Source: Parvibaculum sp045863935 (GTDB lineage: Bacteria; Pseudomonadota; Alphaproteobacteria; Parvibaculales; Parvibaculaceae). Taken from it: a stretch of 64,000 nucleotides of DNA. The notes under the pieces were generated by a model. The model was not told the DNA's origin. It saw nothing but the letters and a program-made list of their open reading frames with translations, and did no database searches. Shown piece after piece: positions 15,383 through 24,044 of this stretch. A program made the position numbers and the translations under genes. Location: the NCBI RefSeq assembly GCF_045863935.1, contig NZ_BTVP01000016.1:16272-80271 (forward strand), written 5' to 3'. The stretch's first letter is position 1. Every line of letters starts with the position of its first letter.

Positions 15383-15586
15383 TTATTCGGCGACCAGGTT
15401 CGCAGCCGAGGTCTTTCCCTTTTCGGTCACAAGTTCGTAGCTGATCTTCTGACCCTCGTTGAGCGTGCTCATGCCCGCGCGTTCAACCGCGCTGATGTGC
15501 ACGAACACGTCACGTCCACCGTCCGACGGCTGAATAAAGCCGTAACCCTTTTGCGTGTTGAACCACTTCACGACGCCTGTAGCCAT
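15383..15586 (-). CDS. Cold-shock domain protein (CspA family)
   Basis: The 67-residue protein starts at ATG 15586 after AGGAGACTT. It is a single cold-shock domain: GVVKWFNTQKGYGFIQPSDG (RNP1 KGYGFI) and RDVFVHISAVERAG (RNP2 VFVHI), closing with KGKTSAANLVAE. It binds single-stranded RNA/DNA and probably acts as an RNA chaperone. The 210-base upstream gap would allow the long leader common for such genes, though I see no certain promoter in it. Confidence 0.95.
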   Translation of the reverse strand: MATGVVKWFNTQKGYGFIQPSDGGRDVFVHISAVERAGMSTLNEGQKISYELVTEKGKTSAANLVAE

Positions 15587-15797
15587 TTCTAAGTCTCCTG
15601 TCGCACTTGCATGCGAGATTGACCGCGCGCCAGTCGCGCGGCGTTGCACAACCTGGTTTTGGAGTCTTGAAAGGCCCTGAGGGCAACGCAGCCAAGGCAG
15701 GCCAAAATATAGATTGCCGACTCAGACAACACGATGGGTCTGCGCAAGTCAATTGATTTCACGGGGTATTTGGCCGGCGGCCGCCCCATTGTGTGGT

Positions 15798-16247
15798 TCA
15801 ATTGCGCCGCTGCAGCTTGTCGTGGACGGCGTCGAGAGCGCGGTCGATCGCATCCTTGGCGCTGGCCGTCACACCGCCGCGCTCATACTGACGCTTCACG
15901 AGTTCTTCCAGACGGGCGATCATGGAATCGATGCTCTCGCCCTCCTGCTTGACGGCGAAACCGGGCGCGGGAATACGGTCTGCATCTCCGTATTTGTTGA
16001 GCCAATCCTCGAGACGGCGCGCGGTGTGCAGCACCTCGTAGAACTGACGCCCTGTTTCTCCGTCCTTGTTGAAGAGGGAGAGGGCAGCAGCACCGAGCGA
16101 GACGGGGCTCAGCAGGATGTCCTTCAACCCGTCGAGCACAAGTTTCGACTGGAAGACGGCGACGTCGCGAAGCAGTATCCAGCGCGTCACTGCCGGACTG
16201 TCGTCGAGGACAGGACTGTCTGAAAACCTTTCGTGGCGGGCTGTCAT
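15798..16247 (-). CDS. Conserved-looking hypothetical protein
   Basis: The 149-residue soluble protein is not recognised. It has an Arg/Asp-rich start, a hydrophobic amphipathic middle (LVLDGLKDILLSPVSLGAAA) and a helical C-terminus (IDSMIARLEELVKRQYERGG and AKDAIDRALDAVHDKLQRRN). No cofactor motif or signal peptide is seen. It lies 25 bases after the small gene at 16273-16509 on the same strand and may share its transcript. Codon use matches the neighbours, which supports a real gene. Confidence 0.6.
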   Translation of the reverse strand: MTARHERFSDSPVLDDSPAVTRWILLRDVAVFQSKLVLDGLKDILLSPVSLGAAALSLFNKDGETGRQFYEVLHTARRLEDWLNKYGDADRIPAPGFAVKQEGESIDSMIARLEELVKRQYERGGVTASAKDAIDRALDAVHDKLQRRN

Positions 16248-16272
16248 GGCCGCGTCCTGCCCACGCTGCGTT

Positions 16273-16509
16273 TTACTTTTCGATGTTCTTGCGGACGAAG
16301 GTCACGGCGTAGAAGAGTTCGCCGTCGAACAGATCTTTCGGCGCACCCATTCCCTCGATCATCTGGAACTTGCGCTGGACGATCTGTCCCTCCATCCGGT
16401 AGCCCTTTTCACTCATGTTCCGGCGATGAAACTCCATCGCGGCGGGGGTGAAATCCCGGGCGAGAACGGTGATGCGTTCGGGCAGTTCGGTAGTGGTCTC
16501 GTCGGCCAT
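16273..16509 (-). CDS. Small hypothetical protein
   Basis: The 78-residue protein starts at ATG 16509 (MADETTTELPERITVLARDF). It has a positively charged middle (FHRRNMSEKGYRMEGQIVQR) and ends AVTFVRKNIEK. The alternating hydrophobic pattern of the second half suggests a small alpha/beta fold. No family is recognised. A longer in-frame reading to 16653 has Pro/Ala-rich, non-coding-looking sequence and was not used. Confidence 0.6.
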   Translation of the reverse strand: MADETTTELPERITVLARDFTPAAMEFHRRNMSEKGYRMEGQIVQRKFQMIEGMGAPKDLFDGELFYAVTFVRKNIEK

Positions 16510-16612
16510 CGTCACTCTATGCTCGTTATTCGATGAGGGGGGCCGGCTTGCCGGCGGTTGCTGGCAGTATGGGGCGGGCGCGGGACCTTGTCGATAGGGT
16601 CCGGCCCGTGCT

Positions 16613-17578
16613 TCAGAGCAGAGGCGATGCAGGCCCGGTAAAGGTGCCCGCAAAGAGCAGCACGCCGAAGAGGAGGATGATCGCGCCGCCGCCGGCCATC
16701 AGGATGGGCTCGATACGTGCTGCCCATGGACTGTCCGTTCGCCGGGCTATCGCAAGCGCCGCATTTTTGGAAAAAACGGTCAGGACAGCCAGCACCGATA
16801 CAGTGATGGCGGTGCCGAGCGACATGATGAGCGCCGACGCCGCGCCGATCAGGAAGGCGCCCTGCGTCACTGTGAAGAGAAGCACGAGGACGGCGCCGCT
16901 GCAGGGCCGGAGCCCTACGGAAAGGATCATGGCGGCCATTTCCCTGAAGCCCTTTGCCTTCTTCAACTCGGCTGGCGTGGGCATATGAGCATGGTCATGA
17001 TTGTGGTCATGCTCATGGCTGTGCGGATGTCCATGTTCATGCCCCCCGCGTACGGCGCGCCAGATGAGCCATGCACCGAGGCAGGCGATCAGGACGAAGC
17101 TGGCGCGCTCGATGTAGGGAACAGCGCCCGCTGTCGTGCGATGCGTCAGACCAAGGATCAACGAAAGCACGCCGACAGCTGTTATGGCGGTAATGGCCTG
17201 GGCCAGCGCCGAAAGAAAGGCAACCAGAATGCCGCGGCGGACTTCTCTTTCATCGGCGAGAATATAGGAGGCGACTACGACCTTCCCATGGCCCGGTCCG
17301 GCGGCGTGGAAAATGCCGTAGAGGAAGGAGAGCGAGGCAAGCGTCCAGGCTGCTGCTACCGACCCTTGCAGGTTTACGGCGCGCAGGGCGCCCGCCATCG
17401 ACCGGTAGTAGTCCTGCTGCATCGCCATGATGTAGCGCGTGATGCCCGAAAACACGCCGGGCGCTTCCGCGGGGGAGGTTCCGCCAGGCATCGGAAGGGC
17501 ATTCTGCGCCCACGCAACGGAGCCGAAGACACAAATCGTCAACGTCAACAGAAACGCTGCGTAAGCTCTCCGCTTCAT
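16613..17578 (-). CDS. NicO/RcnA family nickel-cobalt exporter
   Basis: The 321-residue protein has a signal-like first helix, about six further membrane segments, and the NicO motif LYGIFHAAGPGHGKVVVASY. A His-rich cytoplasmic loop (GGHEHGHPHSHEHDHNHDHA, about residues 195-215) precedes MAAMILSVGLRPCSGAVLVL. NicO/RcnA proteins move Ni2+ or Co2+ out of the cytoplasm. It lies 10 bases after the DUF1007 gene, the usual partner in alphaproteobacteria. Whether the metal is Ni, Co or another cannot be told. Confidence 0.88.
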   Translation of the reverse strand: MKRRAYAAFLLTLTICVFGSVAWAQNALPMPGGTSPAEAPGVFSGITRYIMAMQQDYYRSMAGALRAVNLQGSVAAAWTLASLSFLYGIFHAAGPGHGKVVVASYILADEREVRRGILVAFLSALAQAITAITAVGVLSLILGLTHRTTAGAVPYIERASFVLIACLGAWLIWRAVRGGHEHGHPHSHEHDHNHDHAHMPTPAELKKAKGFREMAAMILSVGLRPCSGAVLVLLFTVTQGAFLIGAASALIMSLGTAITVSVLAVLTVFSKNAALAIARRTDSPWAARIEPILMAGGGAIILLFGVLLFAGTFTGPASPLL

Positions 17579-17588
17579 GGTTTTCCCG

Positions 17589-18257
17589 TCACGATTTTTC
17601 CGGTCCGCAGCTGAGCGTGGCCGTCGAAGCGAAGTTGGCGCCGAGCTGGCTGTCAGGGTTGGTGAAGGCGCTTTCGGGGAGCGAAGTCCAGACCTGCTCG
17701 ACTTCAGGCACCGCGATTGCGACCGAACAGCCTTGATGTTGTCCACCCACCAGCGAAACGGGATCGTCGGATACATAGTCGATGGTGATGTAGTAGCTCG
17801 GGTCGAAGATCCGTACGTTGACGGGGGCGCCGGCCGGTGCCGCCTGCGGCACCTTGAGGGGCAGGGTGAAGGTGAGCGAAAGGCGTCCCGCCTCCTCATC
17901 CCACGTGGAGAGGCCGTCAAGCGCCTCGCCGGTTTCGACGGGCGTGCTTCCTGTCTTCACTTCCGCAAAATAGTTCCATTCCGCTAGATTCTTGAGGTTC
18001 TCTTCCGCCAGCGCGGCCAGATATTTTTCATCGTAGGTGCCGTTCGTCTTCGGCGCACCATCGACTGCGTAGGCAGAGTAGAACTCGTCGAATATCCAGG
18101 TGATACGAAGCGCGTCGAGCCGCCCTTCATCGTCGAAACGAAACGCCGTCTTCATATCGATAAAGACATGCGGATGCGCCATCGAGGGCTGAGCGGACAA
18201 GGCAACGACGCCTATCACCGCAACAGAGACCAGAAACTGCTTCCACCAACTCTGCAT
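17589..18257 (-). CDS. DUF1007 periplasmic protein, NicO partner
   Basis: Starting at ATG 18257 (GGGAAG upstream), the 222-residue protein has a signal peptide ending ...AQPSMA and a mature start HPHVFIDMKTAFRFDDEGRL, the DUF1007 hallmark with the conserved HPHVF motif that could bind metal near the mature N-terminus. An Asp in FDPSYYITIDYV is also typical. DUF1007 proteins are found next to NicO/RcnA exporters and probably deliver or sense metal in the periplasm; this role is inferred from context. Confidence 0.88.
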   Translation of the reverse strand: MQSWWKQFLVSVAVIGVVALSAQPSMAHPHVFIDMKTAFRFDDEGRLDALRITWIFDEFYSAYAVDGAPKTNGTYDEKYLAALAEENLKNLAEWNYFAEVKTGSTPVETGEALDGLSTWDEEAGRLSLTFTLPLKVPQAAPAGAPVNVRIFDPSYYITIDYVSDDPVSLVGGQHQGCSVAIAVPEVEQVWTSLPESAFTNPDSQLGANFASTATLSCGPEKS

Positions 18258-18322
18258 CGCGCTTCCCGAAATGACGCCCATGTGGGGACTGGCCGGAGCA
18301 AAAAACCCCGGCCACTCCAGAA

Positions 18323-19462
18323 TCAATAACCTTCCAGCGCTGCGTACCGTTCGCGGTGGAAATTGGCGTCACCGAAACTCACGGCAGCGACGCGGGCACG
18401 TTTCATGTAGAGGCCGACATCGAACTGGTCGGTCATGCCCATGCCGCCATGCATCTGCAAACCCTCATTCGTCATCAGCGTCGCAATTTCGGAGAGGCGC
18501 GCCTTGGCGATGCTCGCGATCTGCGGGACGTCGTTGCGCCGCTCCTCGACGGCAGACAAGGCGTCGAGTACCACCGAGCGGCAGAGTTCGATTTCCGCGA
18601 AGAGCGCCGCCATGCGGTGCTGCAATGCCTGGAACGAGCCGATCACCTTGCCGAACTGCTTGCGCTCCTTGAGATAGGCGAGGGTGGTGTCGAAAGTCTG
18701 CTGGACGATGCCGAGCATTTCGGCCGAAAGACCGATGCGCGCGATATCGAGTACCTGCTCCAGGACATCGTTGCCGCCGTCGACCGAGCCGAGAACGGCT
18801 GAGCTTGGCACGGCGACATTCCTGAATTCGACGTTGGCTGCGTTGCGGCTGTCCACCATCAGGGTGCGCGTGACCTTCACGCCTTCCGATTTCGGATCGA
18901 CGAGAAAGAGCGTGATGCCCGAGCGGTCGGTTTCTTCGCCTGCCGTTCGTGCGACGACGATGAGCTGGTCAGCGACATGTCCGTCGAGGACGAATGTCTT
19001 CGAGCCCGTGATGCGGTAGGAGTTGCCGTCCGCCACTGCCTTCGTCGCGATGCGTGCCGGATTGTGGTGCGCTCCCTCCTCGATCGCGAGCGCCATTATC
19101 CGGTCACCGGCCGCAATCGCCGAGAGAATGTCCTGGCGTTGCGTGGCATTGCCCGCAAGCTGCACCGCCGAGCCGCAGAGAAGCACCGTCGAGACGAGCG
19201 GGCTTGCTGCCAGCGTCCGCCCAGCTTGTTCGAGAACGAGACCGAGGCCGACCGGGCCGAAATCCGTACCGCCGTATTTTTCGGAAATCATGATCCCGGC
19301 AAAGCCGAGATCTGCCATCTCCTTCCAGGCTTCCCGATCGAAGCCCGCTGCATCCTTTGTGTCGCGCAATTTGCGCAGATTGGCGATAGGCAGGCGCTCC
19401 TGAAAAAATTGCGTTGCCGTGTCGCGGAGAAGCTGCTGCTCCTCGGTAAGTACAAGTGCCAT
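18323..19462 (-). CDS. Acyl-CoA dehydrogenase (subunit-like, 379 residues)
   Basis: The start is ATG 19462 (MALVLTEEQQLLRDTATQFF). Acyl-CoA dehydrogenase features are present: N-terminal helical domain, GFAGIMISEKYGGTDFGPVG, a middle beta-domain with YRITGSKTFVLDGHVADQLI, and the C-terminal ERKQFGKVIGSFQALQHRMA followed by LQMHGGMGMTDQFDVGLYMK. It lies 81 bases after a second acyl-CoA dehydrogenase gene. Adjacent paralogous pairs in steroid and terpenoid catabolism form alpha2beta2 enzymes, so a heteromer is a reasonable inference. The substrate is unknown. Confidence 0.9.
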   Translation of the reverse strand: MALVLTEEQQLLRDTATQFFQERLPIANLRKLRDTKDAAGFDREAWKEMADLGFAGIMISEKYGGTDFGPVGLGLVLEQAGRTLAASPLVSTVLLCGSAVQLAGNATQRQDILSAIAAGDRIMALAIEEGAHHNPARIATKAVADGNSYRITGSKTFVLDGHVADQLIVVARTAGEETDRSGITLFLVDPKSEGVKVTRTLMVDSRNAANVEFRNVAVPSSAVLGSVDGGNDVLEQVLDIARIGLSAEMLGIVQQTFDTTLAYLKERKQFGKVIGSFQALQHRMAALFAEIELCRSVVLDALSAVEERRNDVPQIASIAKARLSEIATLMTNEGLQMHGGMGMTDQFDVGLYMKRARVAAVSFGDANFHRERYAALEGY

Positions 19463-19543
19463 TTCGTCCCGGGATTCTGGTTGTTTCAATATGTGGCTGC
19501 CCTGCGCCTTGTCTTGCGTAGGGCCTGTTTCAATCTGTGCGGG

Positions 19544-20737
19544 TCAGTCGGGCAGGCCGAGGACGCGTTTCGAGACGACGTTGAGCTGAACCTCGCTCGT
19601 GCCGCCTTCGATCGAATTGCCCTTGGAACGCAACCAGGAACGGGTGACGTTGATCTCGCCGTCGTCGAAGCCATCGCCCTCCCATCCGAGCGCCTTGGTA
19701 CCCATCAGTTCGAGAAGAAGTTCGTAGCGGCGCTTGTTCAGCTCCGTACCGTAATATTTGAAGATGGAGCTTGCCGCGCCGGGGCCCTGACCGGCTTTTG
19801 CTTCCTCGGCCGAGCGCTGCATGGTCAGCGCGAAAGCCTTGCTGTCCATCTTCTGGCGTGTGATGTGGTCGCGGAGCGAAGGGCTGGCGATCCTGCCGTC
19901 GACTTCCCCAAAATAATCCTTAGCCACCTGCTCGAGACTTCCGATGCCGCCGCCTGCGCCGACGCCGCCCAGGCCCATTCCCGAGATCATCTCGCGCTCG
20001 TGTTGCAGCAGGCGCTTTGCGATGGTCCAGCCCTTGTTGAGTTCGCCGACAAGATTTTTCTTCGGCACCTTCACATCGGTGAAGAAGGTTTCGCAGAAGG
20101 GCGAGGCACCTGAAATCATCGTGATGGGCCGCGCCTCGACGCCGGGCGACATCATGTCGAAGAGCAGGAAGCTTATGCCGTCATGCTTCGTCGTCGGGTC
20201 GGTACGCACGAGGCAGAATATCCAGTCGGCCTTGTCGGCATAAGACGTCCAGATTTTCTGGCCGTTGACGAGATAATGGTCGCCCTTGTCTTCGCATTTC
20301 GTCTGAAGACCGGCGAGGTCGGACCCTGCGCCCGGCTCGGAATAGCCCTGGCACCAGCGGATTTCGCCGCGGACGATCTTCGGCAGGTGCTCCTTCTTCT
20401 GTTCCTCGTTGGCGAATTCAAGAAGCGCCGGTCCGAGCATCCAGAGGCCGAAGCTGGAAAGCGGAGGCCGCGCCTTGATGCGTCGCAGTTCTTGCTGGAG
20501 GACGAGGTTCTCGTCCCTGGTCAGGCCGCCGCCGCCATATTCCTTCGGCCAGGTGGGCGCGGTCCAGCCGCGCTCCGCCATGCGGTCGAGCCAGAGCTTT
20601 GCGTCCGGGTTGGCAAACTTGGCGTTCCGTCCGCCCCAGACCGTCTCTTCCTCCGGCATCGGCGTGCGCATGGAAGGAGGACAATTCTCCTCAAGCCATG
20701 CCTTGGTTTCCTGACGGAATTTGTCGAGCGCTTCCAT
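19544..20737 (-). CDS. Acyl-CoA dehydrogenase (larger partner)
   Basis: The 397-residue protein starts at ATG 20737. It has WTAPTWPKEYGGGGLTRDEN, the FAD/substrate loop RWCQGYSEPGAGSDLAGLQT, VNGQKIWTSYADKADWIFCL, and the C-terminal SWLRSKGNSIEGGTSEVQLN. The YSEPGAGSDL and IEGGTSEVQ motifs are classic for the family. It lies upstream of a smaller acyl-CoA dehydrogenase and downstream of an acyl-CoA synthetase on the same strand. The insert KMDSKAFALTMQRSAEEAKA resembles bile-acid/steroid-type FadE proteins. Confidence 0.92.
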   Translation of the reverse strand: MEALDKFRQETKAWLEENCPPSMRTPMPEEETVWGGRNAKFANPDAKLWLDRMAERGWTAPTWPKEYGGGGLTRDENLVLQQELRRIKARPPLSSFGLWMLGPALLEFANEEQKKEHLPKIVRGEIRWCQGYSEPGAGSDLAGLQTKCEDKGDHYLVNGQKIWTSYADKADWIFCLVRTDPTTKHDGISFLLFDMMSPGVEARPITMISGASPFCETFFTDVKVPKKNLVGELNKGWTIAKRLLQHEREMISGMGLGGVGAGGGIGSLEQVAKDYFGEVDGRIASPSLRDHITRQKMDSKAFALTMQRSAEEAKAGQGPGAASSIFKYYGTELNKRRYELLLELMGTKALGWEGDGFDDGEINVTRSWLRSKGNSIEGGTSEVQLNVVSKRVLGLPD

Positions 20738-20833
20738 CCGTTTTCTCTTTTGTTCAATGGGTTTCGTTGCCTGACAGAATATCAGCAGCCCCCGCTGTGG
20801 CAACCGGCATCGGAATCCGCCAGGGCGAAAGGA

Positions 20834-20861
20834 AAGGGCCGGTCGTGAAAGACCGGCCCTT
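20834..20861 (-). terminator. Rho-independent terminator after the acyl-CoA synthetase gene
   Basis: An 11-base-pair hairpin (AAGGGCCGGTC with GACCGGCCCTT, loop of 6) lies 26 bases past the synthetase stop and is followed on the minus strand by a CCTTTCG tract. It suggests that the synthetase and the downstream dehydrogenases are at least partly separate transcripts. Confidence 0.65.
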
Positions 20862-20887
20862 CGTCGTCCCGGAGCGGGAAATGGAAA

Positions 20888-22498
20888 TCAGGCGTCGCCG
20901 AGCGCCTGCTTCGCAAACTCGGTCACGCCCTTGTAGTCGGCTTTGCCGTTCGGTGCGCGGAAGGGGACGGTGCCGACGACAATGCGCTTCGGCGTCTTGT
21001 AGCCGGCAAGCTTGTCGCGGACATGGGCGCGCAGCGCTTCCTCGTCGAAGCTCGCCCCGTTGCTGAGCTTTACGACGCCGGTGACGGCCTGCCCCCACTT
21101 CTCGTCGGGAAGGCCGATGACGAGCGCGTCCTCGATGGCGGGATGCGTCTTCAGCACTTCCTCGACTTCTTCAGGGTAGACCTTCTCGCCTGCCGTATTG
21201 ATGCAGACCGATCCACGGCCGAGCAGCGTCAGCGTGCCGTCCGGCTCGACAAGACACCAGTCGCCGGGGATCGAGTAGCGTTCGCCCCGCACGGTCTTGA
21301 AGGTCTTGGCACTCTTTTCGGGATCCTTGTAGTAGCCAACCGGGATTGGCGCGCCGAGAGCGATGAAGCCCGGCTTGCCGGAGCCCGGCACAACGGGCTC
21401 GTCGTATTCGTCGAAGACCTTGCAGCGTTCGCCGATCTGGAATTTGGCCGTGGCGATCTCGCCGTCCTTCGTCATCAACGAAGAGCCGAGACCGACCGCT
21501 TCCGAGGCGCCGAAACTGTCGGTCATGATGGCATTCGGCATGTACTGCAGAAGGCCGCGCTTCACTTCCGTGGACCACATGACGCCCGACGAGATGATCG
21601 TCACGATGGAGGAAAGGTCGTATTTGCCCGGCGCCTCTTCCAGCGCACGCAGCAAGGGTTTTGCGAAGGCGTCGCCCACGATGGCGACCTGCTGCACCTT
21701 GTTGCGGTCGACGGCGGTCCAGAGTTCATGCGGATCGAGCGACACACTGTCGAGCGTCACCACGCAGCCGCCCGAAAGCATGTTGCCGTTCGCGGTGAGG
21801 AGACCGGTGCCGTGCATCAGCGGGCAGGCCGGGATCATGGGGCCGGCGGGGCCGGCTTCCTTGATCGAGGCAATGAGCGCGTCGAGCGTTTCGGGAACGG
21901 GGCCGAGGCGGCGCAGTGCCGAGAGCTGCACCTCGCGCAGGTCGTTATGCGTCCACATCACGCCTTTGGGCATCCCCGTCGTGCCGCCCGTATAGATGAA
22001 GAGCATGTCGTCGGGCGAACGCTTGATGTCGAGCATTTCGCCGCTGCCGGAAGTGGCGAGGTCTTCATAGCGTTCGGCGAAAGAAGCGATGTCGCCGCCA
22101 TCGTTTACTTCGACGAAGGTCTGCACCTTCGAGAGACGCGGCCGGATTTCATCGATCGTTTCGCGGAACTCGCTGCCATAGACGACGGTTTGCGCATCCG
22201 AATTGTCGAAGATGTAGAAGACCTCATCCGGCTTGTAGCGATAATTGACGTTCACATGCGTCAGCCGCGCCTTGTAGCAGGCGGCCAGCAGCTCGGTATA
22301 TTCCGGCCGGTTGCGCATGTAGAAGGCGACCTTGTCGCCGGGCTTCGCACCGCGTTCGATCAGCGCGCGGGCGAGATTGTTCGACCGTTTCGTCGTCTCG
22401 CCCCAGGTGAGGCGGCGCTCGCCATGCACGAGCGCGGGTGCGTCCTGCGGCAGGATGGGCGAGATCGCGTCGAGGATATCCCCGAAATTCCAAGGCAT
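20888..22498 (-). CDS. Acyl-CoA synthetase (ANL superfamily)
   Basis: The ATG at 22498 follows GGGAGGACACC. The 536-residue protein contains the AMP-binding motif LFIYTGGTTGMPKGVMWTHN, the middle motif MTDSFGASEAVGLGSS, the adenine-site GDWCLVEPDGTLTLLGRGSV and INTAGEKVYPEEVEEVLKTH, with the C-terminal catalytic Lys in PFRAPNGKADYKGVTE. It activates a carboxylic acid to its CoA thioester through an acyl-adenylate. The adjacent dehydrogenase pair suggests the acid is then oxidised at the alpha-beta position. Its tone recalls FadD19/FadD3-type enzymes, but the substrate is unproven. Confidence 0.93.
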   Translation of the reverse strand: MPWNFGDILDAISPILPQDAPALVHGERRLTWGETTKRSNNLARALIERGAKPGDKVAFYMRNRPEYTELLAACYKARLTHVNVNYRYKPDEVFYIFDNSDAQTVVYGSEFRETIDEIRPRLSKVQTFVEVNDGGDIASFAERYEDLATSGSGEMLDIKRSPDDMLFIYTGGTTGMPKGVMWTHNDLREVQLSALRRLGPVPETLDALIASIKEAGPAGPMIPACPLMHGTGLLTANGNMLSGGCVVTLDSVSLDPHELWTAVDRNKVQQVAIVGDAFAKPLLRALEEAPGKYDLSSIVTIISSGVMWSTEVKRGLLQYMPNAIMTDSFGASEAVGLGSSLMTKDGEIATAKFQIGERCKVFDEYDEPVVPGSGKPGFIALGAPIPVGYYKDPEKSAKTFKTVRGERYSIPGDWCLVEPDGTLTLLGRGSVCINTAGEKVYPEEVEEVLKTHPAIEDALVIGLPDEKWGQAVTGVVKLSNGASFDEEALRAHVRDKLAGYKTPKRIVVGTVPFRAPNGKADYKGVTEFAKQALGDA

Positions 22499-22623
22499 TG
22501 GTGTCCTCCCAGAAACCGGTTTTGCTTGGCCCCAGCGGGGCCCATTCTTTTGCCGCACAATATACAGCGAATTGCGGAGCGGTCATCCGCATCCCGCCGG
22601 ACCCAAGCCGACGCTACGTTCCA

Positions 22624-23514
22624 TCAGCAAGGAAGGGCGGGGGCGTCGCCCATGCTCGCGACGAGGCAGCGGAAGGCCGTGCCGCCGGGGGCGTCCGATT
22701 TCAACAATCTTTCCAGTGTCCGATGGAAGCGGCCATCGACGCGAACGGCGGTGTTCGGGTTCATGCGGCCATTGTAGGGGCGGCCGGAAATGTGGGTGAT
22801 CGCATTCACCTCCGTCGAATTGACGGCGATCAGGTAGTCGATGCCGTCTTCCCTCAGGATAAGGGGGCCGCCGGACCAGCCCGGCATCATGTCGCAATCG
22901 TGGTTGAAGACGCGACGGTCGAAGCGGTTGAGGTCGGAGTTCACCTTCGCGACGGGACCGCAGCGCTCGGAAACCTGCAGCGGGCCGCGCTCGCCATTGT
23001 GGCCGGCGAGCAGGAAATGCGCGTGGCGGACGCGTTTCATCTCCGCCTGTCTTTCATTGAGCACGCGGGGCCGGAGCCGGGAGAGGCTTTCCGGCAGCCG
23101 CCGGTCGAGTACGGCGACGGCCCAGTCGTTGTGCCAGTTGCCTTCAGGCGAGAGCGTGCCCGTCTCCAGATAGACGATGCGGGCGGCGAGGGCGGGATCG
23201 GTGCCAGGCCGGAACTCGCAGGCGCTGAGCCGCTGTCCGTTGGAGCCGATAAAGGCATGGGCGACGGTGGCGATGACGTCCGCGCGGGAGGAGGGGCCCT
23301 CCAGAGTGACGAGGGCGGCGGTCGGACGCCGCGTGGTGCCCTCGCAGACAATGGTGCCGACGCCGGAAAGCCCGTCTTCGGGGGCGATGTCGCGCCGGTC
23401 GTCGCGGCCGAAAATGTTGGCATTTGAAGGGGTTGGCACACAGGAGAGGCCCGCTAGCAGGAGCGCTCCCGCCGCCAGCGCCCGGCAGCCCATCGTGCGG
23501 CCTCGCCTGTGCAT
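22624..23514 (-). CDS. Secreted trypsin-like serine protease
   Basis: The ATG at 23514 lies behind GGGGTGA and gives 296 residues. A signal peptide (ALAAGALLLAGLSCVPTPSNA) precedes an S1-type domain with all three catalytic positions visible: His in VIATVAHAFIG, Asp in WHNDWAVAVLDRR, and Ser in MMPGWSGGPLIL. The paired Cys in CEF and CGP could form disulfides. It is probably periplasmic or exported; the substrate is unknown. A potential lipobox around LAGLSC does not fit the usual Leu-Ala/Ser-Gly-Cys order, so lipidation is doubtful. Confidence 0.85.
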   Translation of the reverse strand: MHRRGRTMGCRALAAGALLLAGLSCVPTPSNANIFGRDDRRDIAPEDGLSGVGTIVCEGTTRRPTAALVTLEGPSSRADVIATVAHAFIGSNGQRLSACEFRPGTDPALAARIVYLETGTLSPEGNWHNDWAVAVLDRRLPESLSRLRPRVLNERQAEMKRVRHAHFLLAGHNGERGPLQVSERCGPVAKVNSDLNRFDRRVFNHDCDMMPGWSGGPLILREDGIDYLIAVNSTEVNAITHISGRPYNGRMNPNTAVRVDGRFHRTLERLLKSDAPGGTAFRCLVASMGDAPALPC

Positions 23515-23633
23515 GCAGGTCACCCCGGAAGCAAGTTCACCGACCGGGCGCAGAATAGCATGGGCGACGCTACGTTACCTACACGAGCGCGTGATCTCTC
23601 AGGCTGTGAGAATGGCTGTTTTCCGCCGTTTTT

Positions 23634-23891
23634 TCAGCCAGGCGGCGATGCCGAGCGCCGCCTGTTGCGGCGGAGCCAGCGCGTCGCGTCCGACGGGAAG
23701 AGCGCGGCGGGCGCGCCGGTCGCGAAAACGGTGACGAAGATCAGGAAGGAGAAGCGTGCCATGTAGCGGGTGGCATGGAGCGCGGCCTCCGCTCCGGAGC
23801 CGAAGATGGCGAGGCTCGCGCCGGCGATCGCGGCGACGATGGCGAGGACGGCAATGAAGGGCCAGCGGGGATAAGTGCGGGCGACTGTCAT
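23634..23891 (-). pseudogene. Truncated membrane ORF, remnant of a ferric-reductase-like family
   Basis: The 85-residue ORF has two hydrophobic segments (WPFIAVLAIVAAIAGASLAI and RFSFLIFVTVFATGAPAALF) and then SDATRWLRRNRR. This resembles, from memory, the first third of ferric-reductase-like transmembrane proteins, which continue RALGL-SFA-HL. Here the frame shifts after WLRRNRR: another frame reads ALGIAAWLKKRRKTAILTA and stops. The gene therefore looks broken and truncated. It is divergent from the tetR gene and shares its operator region, so a short functional peptide is also possible. Confidence 0.5.
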
Positions 23892-23969
23892 CGTAATGTC
23901 ACTGAAACGTCACAAATAGATTTTGTCATTCCCGGGTCCTCCTCTTATCCCCGCATTGCGTTGGCCGAC

Positions 23970-23992
23970 TTTTCATACAGGGTGTATGAAAA
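23970..23992. promoter_or_regulatory. TetR operator 1
   Basis: TTTTCATACA-GGG-TGTATGAAAA is a perfect inverted repeat with 10-base arms, centred 69 bases before the tetR ATG. It shares the core TCATACA-N3-TGTATGA with the second site, which is strong evidence for a dimer-binding operator. Confidence 0.85.
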
Positions 23993-24011
23993 ACTGCCCG
24001 ATCCCCGAAAA

Positions 24012-24028
24012 TCATACAATCTGTATGA
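24012..24028. promoter_or_regulatory. TetR operator 2
   Basis: TCATACA-ATC-TGTATGA is a perfect inverted repeat with 7-base arms, ending 16 bases before the tetR ATG. It has the same core as operator 1 with a 42-base centre-to-centre distance (four helical turns), so two dimers would sit on the same DNA face. Confidence 0.85.
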
Positions 24029-24044
24029 AAATGTAAATGCGCAA

